Assembly: GCF_900105145.1 (NCBI RefSeq)
Contig: NZ_LT629752.1
Span: 2,442,001-2,506,000, forward strand
Length of the DNA: 64,000 nucleotides
Source: Polaribacter sp. KT25b
GTDB taxonomy: Bacteria > Bacteroidota > Bacteroidia > Flavobacteriales > Flavobacteriaceae
Reading direction: 5' to 3'
Shown here piece by piece: positions 53,425-62,359 of this stretch. Below the pieces are notes generated by a model. That model did no database searches, was not told the origin of the DNA, and saw only the letters and a program-made list of their open reading frames with translations. The stretch's first letter is position 1; every line of letters begins with the position of its first letter. The position numbers were made by a program, and so were the translations under genes.

Positions 53425-55662
53425 ATGAGCAAAATAAAAAAAATAAAAGTTACTCAATCTGACACATCCAAAGAGTATTACAGTGTGCACTCAATTCAAA
53501 AATTGAACTCTGAATTTGATACTAATGTATTTGCCGCTACTGTTCCTATAATTGAATTGTTCAACAATAGAGATATTATTTTAGTTGAAGATTTAAGAGG
53601 AGATGCTAGATGGGGAATGAATAAGGTTATCCAAAGAAATATCTCTAAAAAAAGAGTAAAAGAAATAAAAAACGAATATCTTAACTCCAGCAACAGGTTA
53701 ATAAAATTTTTTCCAGCAATTACAGTTGTTTTACTACCTAAATCCGAAGGAGAACCAAGACAAAGCTTCTCAATGAATGATAAAGGTTTCAATCAAATTG
53801 ATTTCATAAATATTGATAAACAGTATGAAGGAGAAGATTACATTATGAATCTGCCGGTTTCAATATCCTGGGATAAAAACAAAATTTCTGCTTTAGTTAT
53901 TGATGGTCAACACCGAGTAAGTGCTATTAGAGAGTATTATAAAGGGAAAAATGAAAACACATACAAAAATGTTAGCATTCCTGTATCTTTTGTGATTTTC
54001 AAAAATGATCCTAAAATAGATCTAATTCAGGCTACAAGAGCCCTTTTTATTGATGTAAATAATACTCCAAGACTTGTTTCTGAGGAAAAATTAATTTTTA
54101 TTGATGATCGAAATATTCAAAGGAGAATTACTGCCAAAATTCTTGGTGCAAATGACCCTGGAAATCAGGAAGAAGATGTTTATCAAAAAATGCTTGGTGA
54201 TGAAAACTTTTTTCTAAATAACACAAATTTTATTAACAGATATTTTCTAGAAGAGTCTGGTAAGGATGATGAGGAGCATCGTGGGTTTTTATCCAATCAC
54301 AATTCATTATTCCCTTGGGAAGTATCAAACATTATGACTATTCACAAGAATATATTAGCTAATATATTCCTAAAGCATGTTGAAGCAGATAAAACGAGAG
54401 ATATTCGAAGTATTGCGAAACAATTAAGTTCTTCAATTTTAGATGAGATAGAATCTACTGAATCTGTTGAAGAATTATCTGAAAGTAAAACTCAGAAATT
54501 ACTAAACAGACTAAGATCTAATGGTTTGTCAGTTAGCGAATTAGAAATATTTAACAACCTTATAATATTAAGAAAAAGACACCTTGAAGAATTACAACAA
54601 GCTCAGCGAGACTTTATGACTGGTAGTGTTGCAGATGAAGATGAAACAACAGATCTTGAAGAATTTAAGCGAGTTTTATCAAATATATACAATCAAGATT
54701 GCTCAAAAGACACAGCTTTTGAAATTAGCTCTAATGAAATATCTAATTTACTAAATGAGACTTGTGCTATATATGTCAATTTTATAGTGGAAGTTTACAA
54801 TGGTCTTTGGTTCACAAAACAAATCAAAAATTCTATAATAGAACATGAAAAAGAGGATCGAACTTTAATTTTCAATTTTATACTTTCAACTCATGAAAAA
54901 CTAAAAATTGACAATAATATAAGACAAAGAAAAGATAAGGTTGACAGACTAATAAGTAATTTCTTTAGTGAATACGATGAAGTTCCAAATGACAAAAAAG
55001 ATGTAATTCAAAATTGGTCTAATAAATTATCGGATGATCTTGATTCAATTTTATTAAAAAAAATAGTTGGTCAAGAAATGTTGTTCATATATCTAACTGA
55101 GTTAAACCCGAAACTATCATCAATAAATTTAACTGATTCTATAGAATTTATTAATTCACTTGGAGTAAACGGTTTCTTCAATTCAAATAGTGGTATTGAA
55201 GTTACATTTTTTAATATGGAAGAGTTTAAAATAGAAAATTTTAACCCATGGTCAGAAATTATTATGAAAAATAAAAGTATGAAACCAGGCCTTATAAATG
55301 CCAAAAAAGGTGCTGATCTTATTTTATTTATTCAAAACAGATGGACAAATCGTAAAAATACTTCAGGTGGTAATTTGAGAAAATTAGACAAAATTCAAAA
55401 GTCTTACGGTATTGAAATATTATCTAGTATAGCTAAAGATGACCAAGGTACTTTATTCAAAATGTATACCCAAACTAAAGATTTTAAGGAGTTTGACAAA
55501 TATCTAACACCAAACGAAATAGAAACTATTAAAGAAAAGTTTGATTCTCAAGAATTATTATCTCCAAGAGCTATAGCTGTTTTAGGAAAATTTTATGGCG
55601 GACTTGCATTAGAACAAATTATAAATCACATTAGTAAAATATTAGAAAATGAAACTTTATAA
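53425..55662 (+). CDS. Large DGQHR-domain protein (DndB-like)
   Basis: A 745-residue protein, about twice the length of canonical DndB. The N-terminal half contains SALVIDGQHRVSAIREYYKG, with DGQHR at residues 160-164, the signature of the DGQHR/DndB superfamily. DLRGDARWGMNKVIQRNISK (about 56-75) precedes it. The C-terminal half (about 330-745) is helical and not recognised, with RKLDKIQKSYGIEIL near the end. DndB proteins regulate phosphorothioation. Here the gene lies in the accessory module, not beside dndC, so it may instead sense modified or invading DNA. Confidence 0.8.
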   Translation: MSKIKKIKVTQSDTSKEYYSVHSIQKLNSEFDTNVFAATVPIIELFNNRDIILVEDLRGDARWGMNKVIQRNISKKRVKEIKNEYLNSSNRLIKFFPAITVVLLPKSEGEPRQSFSMNDKGFNQIDFINIDKQYEGEDYIMNLPVSISWDKNKISALVIDGQHRVSAIREYYKGKNENTYKNVSIPVSFVIFKNDPKIDLIQATRALFIDVNNTPRLVSEEKLIFIDDRNIQRRITAKILGANDPGNQEEDVYQKMLGDENFFLNNTNFINRYFLEESGKDDEEHRGFLSNHNSLFPWEVSNIMTIHKNILANIFLKHVEADKTRDIRSIAKQLSSSILDEIESTESVEELSESKTQKLLNRLRSNGLSVSELEIFNNLIILRKRHLEELQQAQRDFMTGSVADEDETTDLEEFKRVLSNIYNQDCSKDTAFEISSNEISNLLNETCAIYVNFIVEVYNGLWFTKQIKNSIIEHEKEDRTLIFNFILSTHEKLKIDNNIRQRKDKVDRLISNFFSEYDEVPNDKKDVIQNWSNKLSDDLDSILLKKIVGQEMLFIYLTELNPKLSSINLTDSIEFINSLGVNGFFNSNSGIEVTFFNMEEFKIENFNPWSEIIMKNKSMKPGLINAKKGADLILFIQNRWTNRKNTSGGNLRKLDKIQKSYGIEILSSIAKDDQGTLFKMYTQTKDFKEFDKYLTPNEIETIKEKFDSQELLSPRAIAVLGKFYGGLALEQIINHISKILENETL

Positions 55663-56440
55663 ATATAGAGGCTTTAAAAAAGATAGCGAGGAGAAGCACT
55701 GGACAAAAAGAATAATATCAGAGCAAGAGTTATTTTTTAGCAGCATCAAAGCTTTCAATGATCCTTTTGATGGTAAAGTCAAACTAAAATTTGATGGTAA
55801 GCTTAATGAGATTATAGCTGCGCAAGCAAGAGTACAATACACCAATAAGCTTGTAAAAAAAGAAAAGCATCAAGGTATAACTATGAATGATGCATTCACA
55901 TTAGTTAGCAGTCGAATTACTTCTGAGGTAATTGAGAATTCAGAATTTAAAGATAATCTTGAAAAAAGAGTACAGTCAATTCATGATTCAAAGGGTGTGC
56001 TAGCTTTAAGTGCTATTCCTGACAATATTCTGATGTGGTCTCATTATGCAGATAATCATTATGGAATTTGCTTTGGATTTGAATGGAGTAAAGAAACAGA
56101 AGTTTTCGGTAATTATAAAAAAGTTAAATATCAAACTCATTATGATGAAGTTTGGTCATGGTTACACACAGATAACGAAATAGTAGAAGGTATAATTTTT
56201 AACAAATCTATTGATTGGAATTATGAAAAGGAATTTAGAATTGTAATTGATAATATTGAAGCTGTTAAATTTGATAAATTAAATTTAACAGAAATAATAT
56301 TTGGATGTAAAACTAACTCAACAGATATTGATGAAGTAATTGAGTTAGTAAAACAATACGAGTTAAATGTCAAATTCAAACAAGCTAAAATTGATGTAAA
56401 CACCTATACTTTAAATATTGAGGACTATAATATTGAATAG
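55649..56440 (+). CDS. DUF2971 family protein
   Basis: A 263-residue protein of the DUF2971 family: MKLYKYRGFKKDSEEKHWTK, ELFFSSIKAFNDPFDGKVKL (about residues 27-46) and LALSAIPDNILMWSHYADNH followed by YGICFGFEW (about 117-145). This family is often found with defence systems, but its biochemical function is unknown. The gene overlaps the end of the DGQHR gene by 14 bases and is the last gene of the plus-strand module. Its stop is 36 bases from the end of dndE, so the two operons converge. Confidence 0.85.
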   Translation: MKLYKYRGFKKDSEEKHWTKRIISEQELFFSSIKAFNDPFDGKVKLKFDGKLNEIIAAQARVQYTNKLVKKEKHQGITMNDAFTLVSSRITSEVIENSEFKDNLEKRVQSIHDSKGVLALSAIPDNILMWSHYADNHYGICFGFEWSKETEVFGNYKKVKYQTHYDEVWSWLHTDNEIVEGIIFNKSIDWNYEKEFRIVIDNIEAVKFDKLNLTEIIFGCKTNSTDIDEVIELVKQYELNVKFKQAKIDVNTYTLNIEDYNIE

Positions 56441-56476
56441 CCTGATTATAAATTCAAGCTATTCAAATGAGATGTA

Positions 56477-56875
56477 TTAATTATCTAAAACTAATAATCC
56501 TTCTTGGATTTTCTCAACCAAAAAATCAAAGCCATCAATATTAGATCTTTGATTTAGTTCTTCATTTAGTAATTGAAGTCCATCATCAATATGCATTTTA
56601 ATATATTTAGGGAGGTCTTTATCTGTAATATGAATGCCATAATGTAAAGCAACCATACCTAAATAATAATCTAAATAATCACCAAAAAGCACCGCTTTAG
56701 AGTAATCTTTTCCACCTGAGTTTTGTATATCTTCTAACTTTAAAACTCTATCTTGAGACAGAGAATGTGCTAATGCAATTCTAGAAATTATATTTTCTGT
56801 CCCAAGATTAAGTCTACGTGTTAGTTTAGATACAACCTCTTTATTTTCTTTACTGGTTCTAATATGTGTAAACAT
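56477..56875 (-). CDS. dndE: DNA phosphorothioation protein DndE
   Basis: A 132-residue protein that matches DndE: FTHIRTSKENKEVVSKLTRR, LGTENIISRIALAHSLSQ and the conserved VLFGDYLDYYLGMVALHYG (about 63-81). DndE is the small DNA-binding subunit of the sulfur-modification complex, binding nicked DNA. It overlaps dndD by 17 bases and is the last gene of the minus-strand dndC-D-E operon. This is the usual order of the core genes. Confidence 0.9.
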   Translation of the reverse strand: MFTHIRTSKENKEVVSKLTRRLNLGTENIISRIALAHSLSQDRVLKLEDIQNSGGKDYSKAVLFGDYLDYYLGMVALHYGIHITDKDLPKYIKMHIDDGLQLLNEELNQRSNIDGFDFLVEKIQEGLLVLDN

Positions 56876-58946
56876 CTTTTTCTTTTTTAAATTCTTTAAA
56901 TAAATTATTTACACGAGTAGAGATGATCTCAGACCCATTTTCAGTATTATGTATTAAGAAGACCTTATTCAAATTAGGCTTTAAAAGCTCATACTCTGCT
57001 TCAGATAGCTCTTTTTCCAATAAAGGAAACAGTACTACTTGTTCTGAAATAGAAGGATAAAACTCCTTGATTATGTTTTTAGAGTGGTACTTATCAAACT
57101 TCTGTAAAGGGCTATCAATAAAAACAGGAAACTTAATTCCAGATTCATCAACAAGTGCTTTCAACAAGGCTGTTGCATAAAGCTGTTGCTCTCCCTTAGA
57201 CAAAGAATCCTTATCTATTACCTGTCCTTTTTTGTCTAATAAGTCAATATCCATAACATCATCTATAATGTTAACTCTAACATTAGAAATGAAATCTTTT
57301 TTATGCATCAACTTCCTTAAACCTAAAGAAACAGATTTCTGTAAGGAATACTTTTTATCTTCCTTGATTCTTTTAATTAACTCATTAATCTTAACTAAAA
57401 GCTTCTGAGTAACATCATACTTCTTTTTATCCGTTTCAACTAAATTAAAGTTCTTCTCATATTCAGATCTCACTTTTTTATGTGAAGTTAGTTTCAATCT
57501 TAATCCCCCAACTTCCTCTAAAAGATTATTCTTTTCATTTAAAAAATCTTCAATTTTAGTATCAGCATTAGTCTTTTCATCTCTAAACTGTCTAGCTAAA
57601 TGATTGTCTTTTCTGGCTTCTCCTTGCTTAATTTTTTTATTAGTTCTACTAAGTAAAGCTCGAGTAATTTTCTCTTCTTTAACAATAGCATTAAACTGAC
57701 TTAAAAAAGTTGTTTTAATATTATTATAAATAGCTTCAAACTCTCTAAACGATTCTTCACTAAACTCAAGATAAACTTTGCCAACTTTAGATTTTGAGTC
57801 TTTTTTCTTGAACTTAGATTTTATTGAATTGCTTATAGCTTTTTCTATTTTATCTTTAATGGAAGGATCTAAACTTAATAAGTCTTGATTAGCCAGAATG
57901 CTTGTTGAAAAAGACTCTAATTCCTTCTTTAAAAGCTTTTCTGTTAAAGCACCATATAAATCATCATTCTCTAACACAAGTTGATTATACAACTTACCGA
58001 GATTTTTACCAGCTATTACAAGAGGTGTAAGGTCTAGTAATTTTCTTAATTCTTGCTTTATACTGACAGATTCTTCCTTTAAATTATCACGCTTAGACTT
58101 TAATTCTTTTAATTCTTCTAACGTTATAGAATTACCTTCACGAATCAATTTTTCTTGTAATGAATCACTTTCAGATTTTAAAATAACGAGATGCTTATCT
58201 ATTTCATCTTGTTTATCTTGATTATGATTGATTAGCTTTTCTAATTCTTCTTCTTCAGATAGTAACTCTTTAAGCTTATATTCTTCAAGGTCTGAAACAC
58301 CTCTTCTTCTAAGCTTTGTTAAAAGTGATTCTAAGTTGTTTTTAAGTTCTTCATATTTTTTTATACCTAAAACTTCAGAATATGCTTTACTTAAACTTCT
58401 TAATTCAGCTTTAGACTTTGCTTCCGCAAGTGACACTATTTTTTCAGCATCAAAAAAGAAGAACTTTGCAATCTCTCTAGGCAAGATAAAATCATTAATA
58501 AAAACCTCAAAACCTACATCTTTAGTCAACTCATTTTCATCTCCATCTATAAGAATTTGTAATGTTTCTTGCTGCGTTTTTAAACTATAAGTTCTTATAA
58601 TATTTACAGTTCTACAAGGTATTGCAGGAATTAATAAATCTTGTAATTCAACCTCCACAGAAAAAGTAGTTTCTGATGATTCATCTTTACTGTCCTTATT
58701 CACTAAAGACAACAAGTAATTATCATAACCTCCTATATTTTTAATATCCTTTTTATACTTATCCTCAACTTGAGTCATTAGTTTTCCATAAAAACACCAA
58801 ATTAAAGAGGTTAAAAATGTTGTTTTACCAAAACCATTTTTACCTGCAATAATACTTATGTTTTTATCTCCTTTAGCCGCAAGGTTCAATTCATTTTGTC
58901 CCTTATATATCCTAAAGTTATTTAGTTTTATTTTACTTATTTTCAT
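56859..58946 (-). CDS. dndD: DNA phosphorothioation ATPase DndD
   Basis: A 695-residue SMC-like ATPase of the DndD family. KISKIKLNNFRIYKGQNELN (2-21) and IIAGKNGFGKTTFLTSLIWC (about 32-51, Walker A) form the N-terminal head. Long coiled coils follow (about 205-330 and 420-530). SKGEQQLYATALLKALVDES (ABC signature, about 585-604) and FPVFIDSPLQKFDKYH (Walker B) form the C-terminal head. No CxxC zinc hook is present, in contrast to the module's ATPase. It supplies ATPase activity for phosphorothioation. It overlaps dndC by four bases (ATGA). Confidence 0.94.
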   Translation of the reverse strand: MKISKIKLNNFRIYKGQNELNLAAKGDKNISIIAGKNGFGKTTFLTSLIWCFYGKLMTQVEDKYKKDIKNIGGYDNYLLSLVNKDSKDESSETTFSVEVELQDLLIPAIPCRTVNIIRTYSLKTQQETLQILIDGDENELTKDVGFEVFINDFILPREIAKFFFFDAEKIVSLAEAKSKAELRSLSKAYSEVLGIKKYEELKNNLESLLTKLRRRGVSDLEEYKLKELLSEEEELEKLINHNQDKQDEIDKHLVILKSESDSLQEKLIREGNSITLEELKELKSKRDNLKEESVSIKQELRKLLDLTPLVIAGKNLGKLYNQLVLENDDLYGALTEKLLKKELESFSTSILANQDLLSLDPSIKDKIEKAISNSIKSKFKKKDSKSKVGKVYLEFSEESFREFEAIYNNIKTTFLSQFNAIVKEEKITRALLSRTNKKIKQGEARKDNHLARQFRDEKTNADTKIEDFLNEKNNLLEEVGGLRLKLTSHKKVRSEYEKNFNLVETDKKKYDVTQKLLVKINELIKRIKEDKKYSLQKSVSLGLRKLMHKKDFISNVRVNIIDDVMDIDLLDKKGQVIDKDSLSKGEQQLYATALLKALVDESGIKFPVFIDSPLQKFDKYHSKNIIKEFYPSISEQVVLFPLLEKELSEAEYELLKPNLNKVFLIHNTENGSEIISTRVNNLFKEFKKEKDVYTY

Positions 58947-60307
58947 AATTGATTTTCATTAACAAAAGACTCAATTCTATTTTCAACATCATTATGCAAT
59001 CCATATTTAGAAATCATAAGAGTCTTTGTTTCTTGAAGTGTTATTAAATTATCTATTAAATGATAATATGAAGCATCTTCTTTACAAACCTCTTTTAAGA
59101 TTCTTCGTTCTGTATCATCTAATGATTTGATATTATTAGTACTAATATCTTTATTATATATTTTCTTATAAATTTCACCAACAGTGAAATCAAATTCTAA
59201 CTTTCTATTCCACATTACCTGAATAGCAATCAACTCTTGATTAGTAATTAATGTAATATGTGGTCTTTCTTTTTGTAGCTCTTTTTGAATCGTCAATAAT
59301 TCTCTCAATAATCTAGATCTATATTCTGCTTTATAATATCCTTGATTATGACCATCCTCTGTTACTGCTTTTTGACCATTTATTCTTATTGGCATTCTAT
59401 TTTCACTAATATTTCTATTTTCAACAAGGTTATTTCTAAACTCTAAAAGAGGTTGCATCCAATGTTGACCATTTTCAATTAAAGCTGTCATTGACTTATC
59501 TTGTTTTACAACAGTACAAGTCCAACATCCAAATCTACTTTGACCACATGAGGAATGCGTTTTATTTGTAACCACAGTTGGGCACTCATAATCATCTGCA
59601 CTTGCATCTGAATATATCTGAAATAAAATGGAATTATCAAATCCCCAAGGTGATTTAACGGTATTAATTATATACCAAATTTCTTCTAAAAGAAGTTCTT
59701 TTATTGGGGCATAAACATAAGTATTTGCATTTGTATTATGCTTAGAAAGTCTTCTACCTTCAACTTCATGCTTACGCATAGATCTTTCTCTAGTAGCGCT
59801 TTCCTCATACCTTGTACCAAGTAGAACAATAGCTTCTCCTTTTTCATCAATTTGCTCTAAAAGAAAATTAGACGTTGGTTTAATTTTAAGCTTATCTGTA
59901 CACCATCTAAAAGTATTATTAGGCACAGGATAACCTTTTCCAATTACATTAATCCAAAAGGATTCTTCTAATTTAGGAACTGTTTTTTTTACTATAATAG
60001 GAATTCCTTGGTCTCTAGCTCCTTCTTCAACTTTTACTAACACGTCATCAATGTAACTTGATATAATTGGATTCTCAACCATCGTATCATTACACACAAC
60101 ATAAACTGGTCTTTTTAATTGATATGGAAACGGCAAAGTTTCTTTTATTCTTTGTAATGCAATCCACACTAAAGTAAGCAACACAGTTGAATCTTTACCT
60201 CCACTAAACCCTATAATCCATGGTCTATCTGATTTATCAGCGTATGTATATTGATCAATAATCTCTGAAATTATCGTCTCTACTTTTCTACTTTTTATTT
60301 TTATCAT
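58943..60307 (-). CDS. dndC: DNA phosphorothioation sulfurtransferase DndC
   Basis: A 454-residue DndC. It has the PAPS-reductase-like P-loop WIIGFSGGKDSTVLL (about 30-44) and the iron-sulfur cluster cysteines in SSCGQSRFGCWTCTVVKQD (about 254-272; C-x6-C-x2-C). NTFRWCTDKLKIKPTSNFLL and LGTRYEESATRERSM are also conserved. DndC activates and inserts sulfur into the DNA backbone with ATP and an iron-sulfur centre. It is the first gene of the dndCDE operon, with a well-formed promoter just upstream. No dndA is nearby, so IscS or SufS probably donates the sulfur. Confidence 0.95.
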   Translation of the reverse strand: MIKIKSRKVETIISEIIDQYTYADKSDRPWIIGFSGGKDSTVLLTLVWIALQRIKETLPFPYQLKRPVYVVCNDTMVENPIISSYIDDVLVKVEEGARDQGIPIIVKKTVPKLEESFWINVIGKGYPVPNNTFRWCTDKLKIKPTSNFLLEQIDEKGEAIVLLGTRYEESATRERSMRKHEVEGRRLSKHNTNANTYVYAPIKELLLEEIWYIINTVKSPWGFDNSILFQIYSDASADDYECPTVVTNKTHSSCGQSRFGCWTCTVVKQDKSMTALIENGQHWMQPLLEFRNNLVENRNISENRMPIRINGQKAVTEDGHNQGYYKAEYRSRLLRELLTIQKELQKERPHITLITNQELIAIQVMWNRKLEFDFTVGEIYKKIYNKDISTNNIKSLDDTERRILKEVCKEDASYYHLIDNLITLQETKTLMISKYGLHNDVENRIESFVNENQL

Positions 60308-60324
60308 AATATTTTATAATCTTT

Positions 60325-60355
60325 CAAAATTAATCATATTAACTATCTTAGCCAA
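60325..60355 (-). promoter_or_regulatory. Promoter of dndCDE
   Basis: On the minus strand TTG (60353-60355) is separated by 20 bases from TAATTTTG (60325-60332), matching the Bacteroidota promoter (-33 TTG, -7 TAnnTTTG, 19-21 base spacing). The -7 word ends 17 bases before the dndC ATG, so the leader is very short. Confidence 0.6.
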
Positions 60356-60419
60356 CCTGCAGGATTTTTATTATTAATTTAATTATTAACATGTATTTTT
60401 ACATTAAAATTTAAGTTCA

Positions 60420-60593
60420 ATGTCTCAAAATTTAAAATGGCTTTCAAGTAAGGACGCTCAAAAAATAGCCAAAATTAAGAGCTGTGATTTAATGCACTAT
60501 AGAGTTCAAGGAAAACTTGAATTCGAAAAAAGAGGTAATGCTTATTTTTACACAAAAGAAAGTATAAAAAAAATTAAACCCAAATCTAAATAG
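60420..60593 (+). CDS. Xis-like helix-turn-helix protein (HTH_17 type)
   Basis: A 57-residue protein, ATG at 60420-60422 and TAG at 60591-60593. NLKWLSSKDAQKIAKIKSC is the first half of an excisionase-type winged helix, and MHYRVQGKLEFEKRGNAYFY then TKESIKKI the second; these are the patterns of the HTH_17/MerR-like domain in Bacteroidota mobile elements. Such small proteins act as excisionases or regulators. It is divergent from dndC, with 112 bases between the starts, and ends in a terminator shared with the GIY-YIG gene. Confidence 0.7.
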   Translation: MSQNLKWLSSKDAQKIAKIKSCDLMHYRVQGKLEFEKRGNAYFYTKESIKKIKPKSK

Positions 60594-60603
60594 ACCTGGG
60601 TTT
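60576..60603. terminator. Terminator between the HTH and GIY-YIG genes
   Basis: AAACCCA (60576-60582) and TGGGTTT (60597-60603) form a seven-bp stem over a 14-base loop. It overlaps the last codons of the HTH gene and lies seven bases after the GIY-YIG stop. Confidence 0.6.
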
Positions 60604-60609
60604 AATAAT

Positions 60610-61272
60610 TTAATTAAATTTCCACAAATAACCTCCACTACTTTTCCGCTCACCTCTGCAAACTTTAGCTATACAAGATTTATTAATTCTTGTTTGTTTA
60701 GATGCTTCAGATACAGATTCAAATTCATTTATGAATTCACCTTGTATATTATATTGGTGAACTTTCTTTTTCCTTTTATCTTCTAAAGGAATAAATCTTT
60801 CGACATAATCATAAGTCCAATAGAAGCCTTTAGAGGCTTTATTTACACTTAAACACACTTTTGACAAGTTTTGCTTATTTAAGCCAATTGTAGCACTTGC
60901 ATCTGTTAAATTAGAGTACTTATTAACTAATACTCCTCTTAATATATCATATTGATAGACAGTTTTTTGAATTCCACCTCCACTATCAGAATTATACCCT
61001 TGTTCTTTTGAATTATATTCTAAAATATATTCTTTCTCTTTTTTAGCTAATTCATTTGTTGTGATTGCTGTATCAATCTCCTCCCATTTAAAGGCATCAG
61101 CTCCGTAAGTTGCTATTGCATTTTGAAACGTATAGCTTTTTCCTTTTTTAGACTTTTTAAAATGGTCTTTTTGTCTACATTCAACAGACTTTTTTGTTGC
61201 ACCAACATATACATATCCGTTTTGGGTATTTTCTGCCTTGTATATTATAAAACTATTATTTTGATTCTCCAT
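60610..61272 (-). CDS. GIY-YIG nuclease with two NUMOD1-like repeats
   Basis: A 220-residue protein. FIIYKAENTQNGYVYVGATK (about residues 8-27) is the GIY-YIG core (as IYK...YVYVG), and KEKEYILEYNSKEQGYNSD carries the catalytic glutamate. Two DNA-binding modules follow: VYQYDILRGVLVNKYSNLTD and VHQYNIQGEFINEFESVSEA, each ending in a tryptophan-rich GFYWTYD or GGYLWKFN, typical of NUMOD1 repeats in intron or inteinless homing enzymes. The start at MENQNN (61272) has a purine-rich site; in-frame ATGs extend the protein by up to six residues to 61290. It overlaps the ATPase gene. Confidence 0.78.
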   Translation of the reverse strand: MENQNNSFIIYKAENTQNGYVYVGATKKSVECRQKDHFKKSKKGKSYTFQNAIATYGADAFKWEEIDTAITTNELAKKEKEYILEYNSKEQGYNSDSGGGIQKTVYQYDILRGVLVNKYSNLTDASATIGLNKQNLSKVCLSVNKASKGFYWTYDYVERFIPLEDKRKKKVHQYNIQGEFINEFESVSEASKQTRINKSCIAKVCRGERKSSGGYLWKFN

Positions 61273-62359
61273 TGTCTCTTTCATTTTCATTTTTAATATT
61301 AAGAGCGTAAACCCCTTTGCTTTCTTTCGTAATCTTACCTTCTTTTTCTAATTTGCCCAAACTTTTATATAAAGTATCTTTCGACATAGTCTTTGTACTA
61401 TTTTCAACAAACTGCTTCATCATTTCGTTTGCAGTTACACTATAACTACCCTGACTACCCTGACTTGTACCTTTTATTATATAATTATATAGCAAATTAG
61501 TGTTGGTAGAATCCTTTCGTCCATCATTTTTGTAGAAGTCTTTGTACAACTTAAATTTATTACATTTTACCCCAGTTTCTTCTATCCAACCATTTTCTTT
61601 AACCTCATAAAGTGTTGCTAGAGTAGTATCAATAGCAAACTCTTTATTATTTAAAGGACACATATACTTTCCTCCCATAGGAATATTTGCAAAACCAAAG
61701 GCAAATTGAAATGATTGTAAAATAACCCTACTACCAGCAACATTATTTTGGTCAATTGGCTTATCATTTCCTTTTACATTGTGATGTATTACAATTACTG
61801 TCTTATCAAAACAAGTTACATATTTCTTGAAATTTTTAATAAAATTTACACAATTAGCACTTTTTTCAATCTCACCCGAAAACATATGTGTTAGACTATC
61901 AATAAATATTACATCAGGATTTGCTTCTGCTATATAATCATGTAAATATTCCCAATCATTTTCATTATTTAAAAACTCTGGAAAATCTTTAGGAACAGTC
62001 ATATAGTTTTCTTTATACAAATCTAATTCTGCAACTGATAATTCATTTAATTGCTTTGTATTTCTTCTTCCTCTAATCTTCCAGCTCTCTTCCATATTTA
62101 CAAACAAAACTTTCCTAGGTACTCCATTCATTTTTTTTCCAAAATATTCAGTTCTACCAACAGAAATTGATATTGCTAAATTTTCCGCAAAGGTTGTTTT
62201 ACCTGTTTTTGCAACTCCACACATTAAACCAAATGTACCTTCAGAAATACCTTCCCATAAAACCTTTACTTCTGGTTCATTTTTTAAATCTTGAATTTGA
62301 TCAAACCCCTTCTCAATTTTAATTTTTCTTTTCTCTTTCTCCATTAAATCTTTCTTCAT
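61256..62359 (-). CDS. RepA-like AAA family ATPase (mobile-element replication or helicase)
   Basis: A 367-residue RecA-fold ATPase. SEGTFGLMCGVAKTGKTTFA (about 39-58) contains Walker A; VLFVNMEESWKIRGRRN (about 88-104) and PDVIFIDSLTHMFSGEI (about 148-164) contain the Walker B. HHNVKGNDKPIDQNNVAGSR follows. The last 90 residues form a winged-helix-like domain with TANEMMKQFVENSTKTMSKD. RepA-like helicases of this type drive replication of Bacteroidota integrative or mobilisable elements. It is adjacent to the Xis-like gene and DUF3871 gene, which supports an island backbone. Confidence 0.83.
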   Translation of the reverse strand: MKKDLMEKEKRKIKIEKGFDQIQDLKNEPEVKVLWEGISEGTFGLMCGVAKTGKTTFAENLAISISVGRTEYFGKKMNGVPRKVLFVNMEESWKIRGRRNTKQLNELSVAELDLYKENYMTVPKDFPEFLNNENDWEYLHDYIAEANPDVIFIDSLTHMFSGEIEKSANCVNFIKNFKKYVTCFDKTVIVIHHNVKGNDKPIDQNNVAGSRVILQSFQFAFGFANIPMGGKYMCPLNNKEFAIDTTLATLYEVKENGWIEETGVKCNKFKLYKDFYKNDGRKDSTNTNLLYNYIIKGTSQGSQGSYSVTANEMMKQFVENSTKTMSKDTLYKSLGKLEKEGKITKESKGVYALNIKNENERDNGESK

